Assembly: GCA_022448525.1 (NCBI GenBank)
Contig: JAKVCX010000009.1
Location: 249,466-313,465 of the forward strand
DNA length: 64,000 bases
Source of the DNA: Tenacibaculum sp.
GTDB lineage: Bacteria; Bacteroidota; Bacteroidia; Flavobacteriales; Flavobacteriaceae
Reading direction: 5' to 3'
The translations under genes and the position numbers were made by a program. The notes below the pieces were generated by a model. The model did not search any database. It was not told the origin of the DNA and worked only from the letters and a program-made list of their open reading frames with translations. This document shows, one piece after another, positions 7,880 to 16,731 of this stretch; the first letter of the stretch is position 1; each line of letters starts with the position of its first letter.

Positions 7880-9157
7880 TTAGTAGTCATATTTCTTGTG
7901 GGCGTCTAACCTGATGAAAATAAAAACTAATAAAGTAAAGCCCCATAAGGAAGAACCTCCGTAGCTAAAAAAGGGTAATGGGATTCCAATTGTAGGTAAA
8001 AGGCCTATAACCATTCCGATATTTACAATCACGTGAAAGAATATTATAGAAGCAACACCGTAGCCATAAATTCTAGAGAATTTATTGGTTTGCTGTTCTG
8101 CTAAGTATATAATTCGATAGAGTAATATCATAAACAAAATAATAACCAATGCGCTTCCGAAAAACCCCCATTCTTCACCAACCGTACTAAAGATGTAATC
8201 GGTGTCTTGTTCAGGAACAAAATTTCCTTGTGTTCTGTCGCCCTGAAGAAAGCCTTTTCCCCAGAAATTTCCTGATTTAATGGTTAGTTCGGCTTGATAT
8301 GTATTGTATCCAATTCCTCGATTATCATTGATCTTTCCTAGAAGAATATCGAACCTATCTTTTTGATGTTGTTCTAAAATGTTTGTATAAGTGTATCCTA
8401 CACCAGCAATAAAAATTGTTGTAATGACATATCCAATAAGAATTATTGGCCAATTGAATCTAATGAATTGCTTGTTTTTATAACCAACATAGAACAGTAC
8501 GATAGTTAAAAATGAAATGGTACCTATAAGTATGATCTTAGTTCCGAAATAGATTGTTAGTAGGAACAAGACAATCGTGGTAACACCTAAAATAAAATAT
8601 CTTAACGTTAAACCTTCTCTGTTTAATACGAAAAAGAAAGCAAAATATATTAGAACAGATCCCATGTCTGGTTGAAGGGCTATTAGAAAAGCTGGTAAGA
8701 AAATGATTATAAACGCTTTTACTTGATTTTTTACCAGTTTTAAATTGTATTGACGATCACTCATTAATTTAGCTAATGCGAGTGCTGTGAAAGCTTTGGA
8801 AAACTCTGAAGGTTGTAGTCCAATTCCACCAAAATTATACCAGGAGGTAGCGCCATTTATTTTTTTACCAAATACAAGGACACCAGCAAGTAGTAAAAGA
8901 GAGAAGAGGTAGAGTAAACTTGAGAATTGCTCGTAAAATTTTGAGTTAAGAAACAGGACAATAATACTTAAAGGAAAAGCTAGGCAAATAAAAATCATTT
9001 GTTTACCATATCTAGTAGAGAAATCAAATAATTCTCTACTTGTATCAGTAGATGATGCTGCATAAATATTCATCCAGCCAAATCCGACAAGTGCAATATA
9101 AATGAATATGGTAATCCAATCGATGTTAGCAAATATATTATTCTTTAATTGTCTCAA
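7880..9157 (-). CDS. rodA: Rod-shape SEDS glycosyltransferase RodA
   Basis: A 425-residue polytopic membrane protein with about ten membrane segments. SEDS-family marks are visible: 'GLQPSEFSK' and 'LQPDMGSVLI', whose Asp is essential in the family, and 'PFFSYGGSS' close to the C terminus. It polymerises lipid II into glycan during elongation, in partnership with PBP2. Its start overlaps the end of the pbp2 gene by 20 bases. It is the last gene of the mreBCD-pbp2-rodA operon. Confidence 0.95.
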   Translation of the reverse strand: MRQLKNNIFANIDWITIFIYIALVGFGWMNIYAASSTDTSRELFDFSTRYGKQMIFICLAFPLSIIVLFLNSKFYEQFSSLLYLFSLLLLAGVLVFGKKINGATSWYNFGGIGLQPSEFSKAFTALALAKLMSDRQYNLKLVKNQVKAFIIIFLPAFLIALQPDMGSVLIYFAFFFVLNREGLTLRYFILGVTTIVLFLLTIYFGTKIILIGTISFLTIVLFYVGYKNKQFIRFNWPIILIGYVITTIFIAGVGYTYTNILEQHQKDRFDILLGKINDNRGIGYNTYQAELTIKSGNFWGKGFLQGDRTQGNFVPEQDTDYIFSTVGEEWGFFGSALVIILFMILLYRIIYLAEQQTNKFSRIYGYGVASIIFFHVIVNIGMVIGLLPTIGIPLPFFSYGGSSLWGFTLLVFIFIRLDAHKKYDY

Positions 9158-11018
9158 GAGAGTCGCTTTTTTCTAATTGTTTATCGTATGTTTCTTTTAA
9201 GCTTAAATTGATCATTCTTTCTTCAATATGCTTTCTTTGTACTTCACCTGTTAGGTATTTTTCTATCATCAAACTTGTGATTGGAGCAGCGATAGTTGAA
9301 CCAAAACCACCATTTTCAACGAAAACAGCCATTGCAATTTTCGGATTTTCTTTAGGTGCAAATGCAATTAAGATAGAGTGGTCAGGTAGTTGTACTTTTT
9401 CCCCATTTATGATAGCGAAATTTTCTACCGTACCTGTTTTTCCACAAATATCAATTCCTTTTACTTGGCTATATTTTCCAGTCCCTGTTTTAAATACTTC
9501 ATGCATTGCTTCTACTACAGCAGGGAAATGATTAGAATTTATAGATGTATTTTTTTTAGTGGTGAATTTTGAATTGTCAATTGGCGAATCACCGATACGT
9601 TTTACAATATGTGGGGTGTAATAATAACCTCTATTTGCAATTGCAGCCGTGGCATTGGCAAGTTGAATTGGAGTTGTTAAAATTTCTCCTTGTCCAATTG
9701 CGTTAGAAATATTAGTTGTTGCTCTCCATCCAAACGAATATCTGTCATCATAATATTTTGAATTAGGAACCAATCCCTTATTACCTACCGGTAAATCATA
9801 ACCTAAAAAATTACCTAAACCAAAGCTTTTAACTTGATTGCTCCAGTTATCAAATCCAATTTTGGTATTTTCTGATTTGTTAATGATTTTTCGATATGTT
9901 TCAGCGAAATAACTATTGCATGATTTAGCAATAGCTTCTTTCAAACGAACTGGTCTTCCGTAAATTCCACAGTGACATCGCATGAATTCATGTTTTCTTT
10001 TTCCATAACGATAACCACCATAACAGTAAACCGCTGTTCTTTCATCAATAACATTCTCTTGTAATCCGATAAGTCCATTGATGATTTTGAATGGAGATCC
10101 TGGTGAGTAAACAGCTTGCAAACCTCTATCAATTGTTGGGTTATTGATTGTATCCGAAAATAATTTTTGGGAGAAAGCACGTCTTTTTCTTCCTACCATC
10201 ATATTTGGGTCGTAAGAAGGTGCCGTTACTAATGCTAATAATTCTCCCGTTGCAGGTTCCAGAACTATAATTCCGCCACGTTTTCCAGTCATTAATAGTT
10301 CTCCGTATTGTTGTAAATCACTGTCTAAGGTAAGTGTTAAATCTTTTCCAGCTAGTGCCAAAGTATCGTATTCACCGCTCTTGTAGGAACCTGTTATCCT
10401 GTTTAGGTTATCACGGTTAAAATATTTTTTCCCTTTAACACCTCTTAAATCGTTTTCATAATAATTTTCAATACCAGATTTACCAATTAACTCACCGTTT
10501 TCGTAATATTCACTTTTCTTAGCTTGTTGTTCATTAACTTCTCCTAAAAAACCTAAAATATTGGCAGCAGATTTTATAGGGTAGTTTCTTATAATACGTC
10601 TTTGTATATAAAACCCTTTGAATTTATGAAGTTTCTCCTGGAGATAAGCAAAGTCCTCTTTTGCAACTTGTTTTAAAAATACCGAGGGAAGCCAACGAGC
10701 ATATTTTTCCGCTTTATTAAATCTTCGGAGAAAATCTTCTTTCGTAATTTTTAAAAGAGAGCAAAATTGAAGCGTATCTATGCTTTTAACTTCTTTTGGA
10801 ATTACCATAACATCGTATGAAAGTTGATTTGCAACTAACAATTTTCCATTACGATCGTAGATATAACCTCTTTGTGGATAATCGTATTCGATTTTTACAG
10901 TTGCACTATTGATTGGGTTTACTGATTTTCCCTCAATTACCTGTAGCTGAAACAATCTGCCAATGTAAATTATCCCTATTAAAAAAATTAATATGACTAA
11001 AAGTGAGCTTCTTTGCAC
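9138..11018 (-). CDS. mrdA: Penicillin-binding protein 2 (elongation transpeptidase)
   Basis: A 626-residue class B PBP with one N-terminal membrane anchor (about 5-24), a dimerisation region and a transpeptidase domain. Active-site motifs are present: S-x-x-K as SPFK in 'YSPGSPFKI', S-x-N as SCN in 'KSCNSYFAE', and KTG in 'CGKTGTVENF'. It cross-links peptidoglycan in the periplasm during side-wall growth and is the RodA partner. It lies 5 bases after mreD and overlaps rodA. Confidence 0.95.
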   Translation of the reverse strand: MQRSSLLVILIFLIGIIYIGRLFQLQVIEGKSVNPINSATVKIEYDYPQRGYIYDRNGKLLVANQLSYDVMVIPKEVKSIDTLQFCSLLKITKEDFLRRFNKAEKYARWLPSVFLKQVAKEDFAYLQEKLHKFKGFYIQRRIIRNYPIKSAANILGFLGEVNEQQAKKSEYYENGELIGKSGIENYYENDLRGVKGKKYFNRDNLNRITGSYKSGEYDTLALAGKDLTLTLDSDLQQYGELLMTGKRGGIIVLEPATGELLALVTAPSYDPNMMVGRKRRAFSQKLFSDTINNPTIDRGLQAVYSPGSPFKIINGLIGLQENVIDERTAVYCYGGYRYGKRKHEFMRCHCGIYGRPVRLKEAIAKSCNSYFAETYRKIINKSENTKIGFDNWSNQVKSFGLGNFLGYDLPVGNKGLVPNSKYYDDRYSFGWRATTNISNAIGQGEILTTPIQLANATAAIANRGYYYTPHIVKRIGDSPIDNSKFTTKKNTSINSNHFPAVVEAMHEVFKTGTGKYSQVKGIDICGKTGTVENFAIINGEKVQLPDHSILIAFAPKENPKIAMAVFVENGGFGSTIAAPITSLMIEKYLTGEVQRKHIEERMINLSLKETYDKQLEKSDSLETIKE

Positions 11019-11023
11019 GTTTA

Positions 11024-11527
11024 TTATTTTCTGCTTACTATAAAACTACCTAAGAAATATACAATCAACGTAAATATACCTGATAGAATTGTATTAGATA
11101 TTACATAAAAAAAGTTATGGAAACTAAAGTTAAGTAAACTAAATAATAAAAAATGATGTATGAAAGTTAAAATGACAATAAAATTAAAGACTTTTCCAAA
11201 GGATTCCTGTTTTAGACTGAAAAATTCATAGTCTAGTTCAGTTTTTTGGAAAACGGTTCTAAAAAAATAAGGTCTCAAGAATGCGATAGTAGTTGTAGCG
11301 AAAGCATGTGCGCCTCCAGAGTCAGAAAATAGATCAACGAAAAGTCCAAGTAAAAACCCTAAACTAATAATAGGGAATCTATTTTTTTTAAACGGATAGA
11401 TAAAAATAAAAGCGATATATAAATATGGATTTATCCGATCAAATAATAAGACATTGTTTAAAACTAATGCTTGAAGAAGAATTAGTCCGATAAATACAAA
11501 CAATAAATAAAACCCTCTTCTACTCAT
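11024..11527 (-). CDS. mreD: Rod shape-determining membrane protein MreD
   Basis: A 167-residue hydrophobic protein with about five to six membrane segments. Sequence conservation of MreD is low, so the name rests mainly on size, topology ('LGFLLGLFVDLFSD') and its position between mreC and the PBP2 gene. Its start overlaps the mreC end by 8 bases. It belongs to the elongasome. Confidence 0.9.
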   Translation of the reverse strand: MSRRGFYLLFVFIGLILLQALVLNNVLLFDRINPYLYIAFIFIYPFKKNRFPIISLGFLLGLFVDLFSDSGGAHAFATTTIAFLRPYFFRTVFQKTELDYEFFSLKQESFGKVFNFIVILTFIHHFLLFSLLNFSFHNFFYVISNTILSGIFTLIVYFLGSFIVSRK

Positions 11528-12362
11528 TTGCTACCTTCTCTATGTTCTGAATTTCGTTTTTGTGGAAATTGTTTATAACATGTATATCTCTTAAACTCTT
11601 CATATCATTGAATAGTTTAATTTGTATGATGTTATTGTTTTCTCTTTGATCAACATTAATAATCGATCCAACTGGAATACCTTCAGGAAATATTGCAGAT
11701 CTTCCACTTGTAACGATTGTATCATTTAGAGATACCGTGGCTTGTCTTGGAATATCACTTAACTGAACTATTTGAATATCTTTTGTGTCCCAACTTACAG
11801 ATCCGTAGTAATAGTTTCCGGTGATGTCTTTATTTTTTAAACGAACATTAAGTTCATTATTTCTGTTAAGGATAGATCTTACTCTCGCATAAGAATTACT
11901 TACAGCATCCGTTACTCCAATTACACCTTTATGGTTAATAACAGCCATTTCTGAAGAAACACTATCTTTTTGACCTCGATTAATAGTTAGGTAATTGTAG
12001 GCCTTATGATATTCGTTTTTTGTGATGATTCCATCGATATATTGATATTGTTGATTGTATTCAATAGTGTCAAGAACCAAATGGTTGGCTGTAGTATCGA
12101 GTTTTGATTTTAATAGAGCAATTGCATTTCTCAAATAGGTGTTCTCTTTAACTAGAGCTTTATTCTGCTCCGTTAAATTTAAGTAGTCAGTTACTGATTT
12201 ACGATTTTTATAAATACCACCCGATATACTGTTCGCAGAACTTATGAATTTACTTCTATGAAAACTATGATTATTGATGATTAGAAATAAAGAAATAAGC
12301 TGCAACAGCAAAAAGAACAGAACATATTTAAATTTCTGAATAAAATAAATGAGCTGTTGCAT
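11520..12362 (-). CDS. mreC: Rod shape-determining protein MreC
   Basis: A 280-residue protein with one N-terminal membrane segment (about 13-30), a coiled coil (about 65-95) and a periplasmic beta-rich domain with typical 'VINHKGVIGVTDAVSNSYARV' like sequence, 'RSILNRNNELNVRL' and 'TSGRSAIFPEGIPVG'. It links the cytoplasmic MreB filament to PBP2 in the periplasm. It lies 13 bases after mreB. Confidence 0.95.
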   Translation of the reverse strand: MQQLIYFIQKFKYVLFFLLLQLISLFLIINNHSFHRSKFISSANSISGGIYKNRKSVTDYLNLTEQNKALVKENTYLRNAIALLKSKLDTTANHLVLDTIEYNQQYQYIDGIITKNEYHKAYNYLTINRGQKDSVSSEMAVINHKGVIGVTDAVSNSYARVRSILNRNNELNVRLKNKDITGNYYYGSVSWDTKDIQIVQLSDIPRQATVSLNDTIVTSGRSAIFPEGIPVGSIINVDQRENNNIIQIKLFNDMKSLRDIHVINNFHKNEIQNIEKVANE

Positions 12363-12375
12363 TCTAAGAAAATAT

Positions 12376-13404
12376 TTAGCTTACTAATACGCTTTTGAAT
12401 CTATCAAGATTTTTAAGAGCAATTCCAGTTCCTCTTACTACGGCTCTTAATGGATCTTCCGCAACGTAAACTGGTAAGTCAGTTTTTCGAGAAAGTCTTT
12501 TGTCTAAACCTCTAAGCATTGATCCTCCACCAGCTAAATAAATTCCAGTGTTATAAATATCTGCTGCTAATTCTGGAGGAGTTTTTGATAAAGTCTCCAT
12601 TACAGCATCTTCAATCCTTAAGATAGATTTATCTAATGCTTTGGCCATTTCCCTATAAGAAACTTGAACCTGTTTTGGTTTACCACTTAGTAAATCTCTT
12701 CCTTGAACCATCATATCCTCAGGAGCATCTTCAAGATCTTCGGTAGCCGCACCAATTTGAATTTTCATTTTCTCGGCTGTAGTTTCCCCAACATAAAGGT
12801 TATGTTGAGTTCTCATGTAGTACATAATATCACTTGTAAATAAATCACCTGCAACTTTTACAGATTGATCACAAACAATACCAGCTAATGCAATTACTGC
12901 GATTTCTGTTGTACCACCACCTATATCGATAATCATGTTACCTTTAGGTTCCATGATATCAACACCCACACCAATGGCTGCTGCCATTGGTTCGTAGATG
13001 AGGTAAATATCTTTTGCATTCATGTGACGAGCAGAATCTATTACTGCACGTTTTTCTACTTCAGTAATTCCAGATGGAATACAGATTACCATTCTTAATG
13101 AAGGAGGGAAGATTTTTTTTCTGATAGAAGGGATTTGTTTTACAAATTCTTTTATCATTTCTTCTGATGCTTGGAAATCAGCAATTACTCCATCTTTTAA
13201 GGGACGAATGGTTTTTATATTTTCATGGGTTTTACCCTGCATTTTGCGAGCTTCCTTTCCAGTTGCTATAATTTTGCCAGACATTCTATCTCTGGCAACA
13301 ATGGAAGGGCTATCGATTACAACTTTACCGTCATGTATAATCAATGTGTTCGCAGTACCTAAATCGATTGCGATTTCCTCAGTCAAGAAATCAAAAAAGC
13401 CCAT
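12376..13404 (-). CDS. mreB: Rod shape-determining actin MreB
   Basis: A 342-residue actin-fold ATPase, full length. The phosphate loops are clear: 'AIDLGTANT' near the N terminus and 'IDIGGGTTEIAVI' in the middle, with the adenosine motif 'LAGGGSMLRG' near the end. It forms membrane-bound filaments that steer side-wall synthesis. It is the first gene of the mre operon, and the 79-base gap to purH upstream should hold its promoter or allow read-through from purH. Confidence 0.97.
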   Translation of the reverse strand: MGFFDFLTEEIAIDLGTANTLIIHDGKVVIDSPSIVARDRMSGKIIATGKEARKMQGKTHENIKTIRPLKDGVIADFQASEEMIKEFVKQIPSIRKKIFPPSLRMVICIPSGITEVEKRAVIDSARHMNAKDIYLIYEPMAAAIGVGVDIMEPKGNMIIDIGGGTTEIAVIALAGIVCDQSVKVAGDLFTSDIMYYMRTQHNLYVGETTAEKMKIQIGAATEDLEDAPEDMMVQGRDLLSGKPKQVQVSYREMAKALDKSILRIEDAVMETLSKTPPELAADIYNTGIYLAGGGSMLRGLDKRLSRKTDLPVYVAEDPLRAVVRGTGIALKNLDRFKSVLVS

Positions 13405-13483
13405 AAAAAATATTTAAAATGTGATTCAACAATGTATTCTCACAAATCTAACAAAAAAAATTAAAGAAAAGGACCCTAAATCC

Positions 13484-15010
13484 TTAATGTTTAAAGTGTC
13501 TTGTTCCTGTGAACACCATTGAAATGTTATTATTGTTACAATACTCGATGCTTAATTCATCTTTTATTGATCCTCCTGGTTGTATAACACTCTTAATTCC
13601 AGCGTTGTCAGCTATTTCAACACAGTCAGGAAAAGGGAAAAATGCATCACTCGCCATCACAGCTCCATCTAAATCGAAATTAAAACTTTTCGCTTTTTCA
13701 ATTGCTTGTCTTAATGCATCTACTCGGCTTGTTTGTCCAGTTCCGCTTGCACATAATTGCTTGTTTTTAGCTAAAACAATTGTATTTGATTTTGTGTGTT
13801 TACAAATTTTTGAAGCAAAAAGTAAATCTTCAATTTGCTCTTCGCTTGGATTTGTATTTGTTGGATAAGATAAATCTTCGATTTTATCCGTTTTATTGTC
13901 CTTATCTTGAACCAATACTCCGTTTAAAGCAGTTCTCACTGTTTGTTTAGGTAAACTAACTTCTTTTTGAACTAATAAGATTCTGTTCTTTTTACCTTTT
14001 AAAACTTCAAGGGCATCTTCATCAAATGCCGGAGCGATTACAACCTCACAGAATAATTTATGAATTTCTTCCGCTGTGGCTTTATCGATAGTCACATTGG
14101 TGATTAAAATTCCTCCAAATGCAGAAACAGGGTCACCAGCTAATGCGTCAACATAAGCCTGATAAACGGTATCTCTTTGTGCAAAACCACAAGCGTTGTT
14201 ATGTTTTAAAATAGCAAATGTTGGAGCTTCATCTTGAAACTCGTTAATTAAATTAACCGCAGAATCGACATCTAATAAGTTGTTATAACTTAATTCTTTA
14301 CCGTGTAATTTGTCAAACATTGCATCCAAATCTCCGAAGAAATATCCTTTTTGATGTGGATTTTCTCCGTAACGAAGTGTTTTTGAATTTGTTTCGCTGG
14401 CTTTATACGCTATTTCATCTTCATTAAAATAATTGAAAATAGCAGTATCGTAATGAGATGAAATATTGAAAGCTTTTGCTGCTAACTTTTTTCTGTCAGA
14501 AATAGTAGTCTCTCCGTTGTTCTCTGAGATTAAGTTTAAGAACTCATCATATTGTTCCATTGAAGAAACGATACAAGTATCTTTAAAGTTTTTAGCAGCG
14601 GCTCTAATTAACGAAATACCACCTATATCAATTTTTTCGATAATATCTTGTTCTGGGGCTCCTGAAGCAACCGTTTTTTCGAATGGATATAAATCAACAA
14701 TTACTAAGTCGATTTGAGGAATGTTATATTCTTCTAATTGAGCAACGTCTCCTTCATTTTCTTGACGATTTAAAATTCCTCCAAAAACTTTCGGGTGAAG
14801 TGTTTTTACTCTTCCTCCTAAGATTGACGGATAATCCGTTACTGATTCAACAGGAACTACATCAATTCCTTGGTCCTTAATGAATTTTTCAGTACCACCA
14901 GTAGAGTAAATAGTCACATTTAAATCATTTAATTTTTTTACAATTGGTTCTAAACCATCTTTGTGAAAAACTGAAATAAGTGCAGATTGAATTTTTTTAG
15001 TGTTGCTCAT
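13484..15010 (-). CDS. purH: Bifunctional AICAR formyltransferase / IMP cyclohydrolase
   Basis: A 508-residue protein. The N-terminal MGS-like IMP cyclohydrolase domain (about 1-150) has 'YSTGGTEKFI' and 'DLVIVDLYPF'. The C-terminal AICAR transformylase domain has 'LRYGENPHQ' and the catalytic 'KHNNACGFA' region. It performs the last two steps of de novo IMP synthesis in the cytosol. It sits upstream of mreB, an arrangement often seen in flavobacteria. Its promoter (GTTG, 19 bases, TATTTTTG) lies just before the ATG; no riboswitch is visible. Confidence 0.97.
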   Translation of the reverse strand: MSNTKKIQSALISVFHKDGLEPIVKKLNDLNVTIYSTGGTEKFIKDQGIDVVPVESVTDYPSILGGRVKTLHPKVFGGILNRQENEGDVAQLEEYNIPQIDLVIVDLYPFEKTVASGAPEQDIIEKIDIGGISLIRAAAKNFKDTCIVSSMEQYDEFLNLISENNGETTISDRKKLAAKAFNISSHYDTAIFNYFNEDEIAYKASETNSKTLRYGENPHQKGYFFGDLDAMFDKLHGKELSYNNLLDVDSAVNLINEFQDEAPTFAILKHNNACGFAQRDTVYQAYVDALAGDPVSAFGGILITNVTIDKATAEEIHKLFCEVVIAPAFDEDALEVLKGKKNRILLVQKEVSLPKQTVRTALNGVLVQDKDNKTDKIEDLSYPTNTNPSEEQIEDLLFASKICKHTKSNTIVLAKNKQLCASGTGQTSRVDALRQAIEKAKSFNFDLDGAVMASDAFFPFPDCVEIADNAGIKSVIQPGGSIKDELSIEYCNNNNISMVFTGTRHFKH

Positions 15011-15034
15011 TGTGTTGTGTTGTTATTGAGCGTG

Positions 15035-15065
15035 CAAAAATACTAAAAGTATGAACGTGTTCAAC
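15035..15065 (-). promoter_or_regulatory. Promoter of purH
   Basis: On the minus strand GTTG (15062-15065), a 19-base spacer and TATTTTTG (15035-15042), ending 24 bases upstream of the purH ATG. Confidence 0.75.
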
Positions 15066-15083
15066 GTTTTTGGGAGAGTTAGT

Positions 15084-15133
15084 CATAAAAAAAATCGGAA
15101 AAACTTGTTGATAACTTTCAGTTTTTCCGATTT
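15084..15133 (-). terminator. Terminator of the 38-residue gene
   Basis: AAATCGGAAAAACT (15092-15105) pairs with AGTTTTTCCGATTT (15120-15133). Read on the minus strand the stem is followed by an uninterrupted run of T, while the plus-strand side is not, so it terminates leftward transcription 20 bases after the small gene's stop. Confidence 0.85.
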
Positions 15134-15153
15134 AAATGTTTTTATTGACCTTG

Positions 15154-15270
15154 CTATTCTGCATTTTCTAGGAAATCACGAACCCAAAGAGCTAATTTTT
15201 CCAGTAAAGTCAATTTTTCAGTTTGGCTATTCGTACCCAAACCTTCATAATTAGGGATGTGTTTACTCAT
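15154..15270 (-). CDS. Unannotated 38-residue protein with its own terminator
   Basis: Reading the minus strand from the ATG at 15270 gives a 38-residue protein that starts MSKHIPNYEGLG, continues with an amphipathic helix rich in Leu, Glu and Trp (TEKLTLLEKLALWVRDF) and ends LENAE, TAG. Only very short upstream frames compete. An excellent minus-strand terminator begins 20 bases after the stop, and a possible promoter (CTTG, 19 bases, TATTTTCG on the minus strand) lies about 45 bases before the ATG. The protein is soluble-looking, with no signal peptide or Cys. I do not recognise a family. It may share a transcript with the GAF gene 90 bases upstream. Confidence 0.7.
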   Translation of the reverse strand: MSKHIPNYEGLGTNSQTEKLTLLEKLALWVRDFLENAE

Positions 15271-15360
15271 CTTTAGGGGAATTAAATGATTAGTAAAATT
15301 GTTAATAACTTTTACGAAAATATGGAAAAAAACTTAATTTCCAAGTATTTACACATCTTT

Positions 15361-15813
15361 TTATAAAAAAACCGTAATTTCTTTACATATGTATTCTAAA
15401 AGTTCTTCGTCTTCTTTAGAAAATGGATTTATAGTATGAGAGTCAATATCTATTTGTCCGATATTTTCTCCATCGATAAAAATTGGAATTACAATCTCAG
15501 ATTTTACTTTCCATCCACATGAAATATAATTGTCTTGTTCAGAAACATCTTGAACCACAAAATTCTCATTGCTTACGGCAACTTGTCCGCAAATTCCTTT
15601 ACCAAAAGGAATAATTGTATGTTCTGTTTCTTCACCAGCATATTGAGCAAGTTTGAGTTCTTCTTTATCTCCATTTTTGAAATAAAACCCTACCCAATCA
15701 TAATATGTTATTTCTGATTTTAAATAATCGCAAATCTCTTGTAATTTCTCTTCTCTTGTTTTTTGAGAAGCTACGATTAAATCAATTTTAGATTTTAAGT
15801 TTTCTATAACCAA
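15361..15813 (-). CDS. GAF-domain protein, probable free methionine-(R)-sulfoxide reductase
   Basis: A single GAF domain of 150 residues. The motifs 'GKGICGQVA' and 'ISCGWKVKSEIVIPI' match the two cysteine-bearing segments of the YebR/fRMsr family, in which a Cys in the second segment is catalytic and reduces free Met-(R)-sulfoxide; 'DIDSH' near the end also fits. A third resolving Cys is not obvious, so the activity is inferred. It follows the pseudouridine synthase gene with a 2-base gap and is probably co-transcribed with it. Confidence 0.8.
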   Translation of the reverse strand: MVIENLKSKIDLIVASQKTREEKLQEICDYLKSEITYYDWVGFYFKNGDKEELKLAQYAGEETEHTIIPFGKGICGQVAVSNENFVVQDVSEQDNYISCGWKVKSEIVIPIFIDGENIGQIDIDSHTINPFSKEDEELLEYICKEITVFL

Positions 15814-15815
15814 TT

Positions 15816-16646
15816 TTAAAGCATTTTTAAATTATTAATTTCTTGTTGAGTTAACTCTCTATATCTTCCTCTTGGTAGATTCTTTTTTGTTAAACCTGCA
15901 AATATTACACGATCTAGTTTTGTAACGTGGTAACCGAAGTTATCAAAAATCTTTCTTACAATTCGATTTCTTCCAGAGTGAATTTCAATACCTACTTCAG
16001 TTTTCTTTTCACCTTCAACATAAGAAACAGCGTCAATAAATACACGTTTCCCTTCAATTACAACATCTCCTCTTAATTTATCTAAATCCGATAAACTTAA
16101 TTTTTTGTCTAAAGAGGCATGATATAACTTTCTAACATTATGTTTTGGGTGCGTAAGTTTTTTAGCCAATTCACCGTCATTAGTGAACAATAATAAACCA
16201 GTTGTATTTCTATCTAATCTTCCAACAGGATATATACGTTCCTTGGTCGCATTACCTACTAACTCCATTACAGTTTTTCTACCTCGATCATCTTCCATCG
16301 TGGTAATGTAGTTTTTAGGTTTGTTTAAAAGGATATATCTTTTTTGTTCTAATGAAATTAAAGTTCCGTCGAAACGAACTTCATCTCCAGGTTGAACTTT
16401 GTAACCCATCTCAGTTACTAGATTTCCATTAACAGTTACACTTCCGTGTTCTATATACGTATCAGCTTCTCTTCTCGAGCAAATTCCGGCGTTGGCAATA
16501 AATTTATTCAAACGAGTACCCGTTTCTTCTTTTACTTTATTCGAATCAGCCGGTTTGTTTGATTTTCTATTATTGAATTGTTTTTTGTTGCGAGGATTGC
16601 TGTTCTTTCCAGCTTGTCGTCCTCTCGACGAGTTATTTCTATTCAT
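15816..16646 (-). CDS. rluB: RluB-type 23S rRNA pseudouridine synthase
   Basis: A 276-residue protein. A basic Asn/Arg/Lys-rich extension (1-45) precedes an S4 RNA-binding domain (about 46-105, 'RLNKFIANAGICSRREAD'). The RsuA/RluB catalytic domain follows with the signature 'GRLDRNTTGLLLFTNDG', whose Asp is catalytic, and 'HSGRNRIVRKIF'. It should convert uridine to pseudouridine in 23S rRNA; RluB rather than RsuA or RluE is judged from length and from the bacteroidal pattern. The start follows a minus-strand TACATTTG box at 16667-16674. Confidence 0.88.
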   Translation of the reverse strand: MNRNNSSRGRQAGKNSNPRNKKQFNNRKSNKPADSNKVKEETGTRLNKFIANAGICSRREADTYIEHGSVTVNGNLVTEMGYKVQPGDEVRFDGTLISLEQKRYILLNKPKNYITTMEDDRGRKTVMELVGNATKERIYPVGRLDRNTTGLLLFTNDGELAKKLTHPKHNVRKLYHASLDKKLSLSDLDKLRGDVVIEGKRVFIDAVSYVEGEKKTEVGIEIHSGRNRIVRKIFDNFGYHVTKLDRVIFAGLTKKNLPRGRYRELTQQEINNLKML

Positions 16647-16666
16647 GATATGAAAAATTGAGGGCG

Positions 16667-16674
16667 CAAATGTA
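16667..16674 (-). promoter_or_regulatory. Promoter -7 box of the rluB-GAF operon
   Basis: TACATTTG on the minus strand, about 20 bases upstream of the rluB ATG. No convincing -33 box at 19-20 bases. Confidence 0.45.
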
Positions 16675-16731
16675 ATTCAAATATTTGGTTTTCAGATACC
16701 AAACCTGTGAAAAAAATGATTAATTTATTAA

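Noticed and set aside
15051..15254. A 67-residue plus-strand open frame
   Set aside because: It lies opposite the 38-residue minus-strand gene, begins inside the purH promoter and covers the terminator stem. Its composition is a low-complexity shadow of the real gene.
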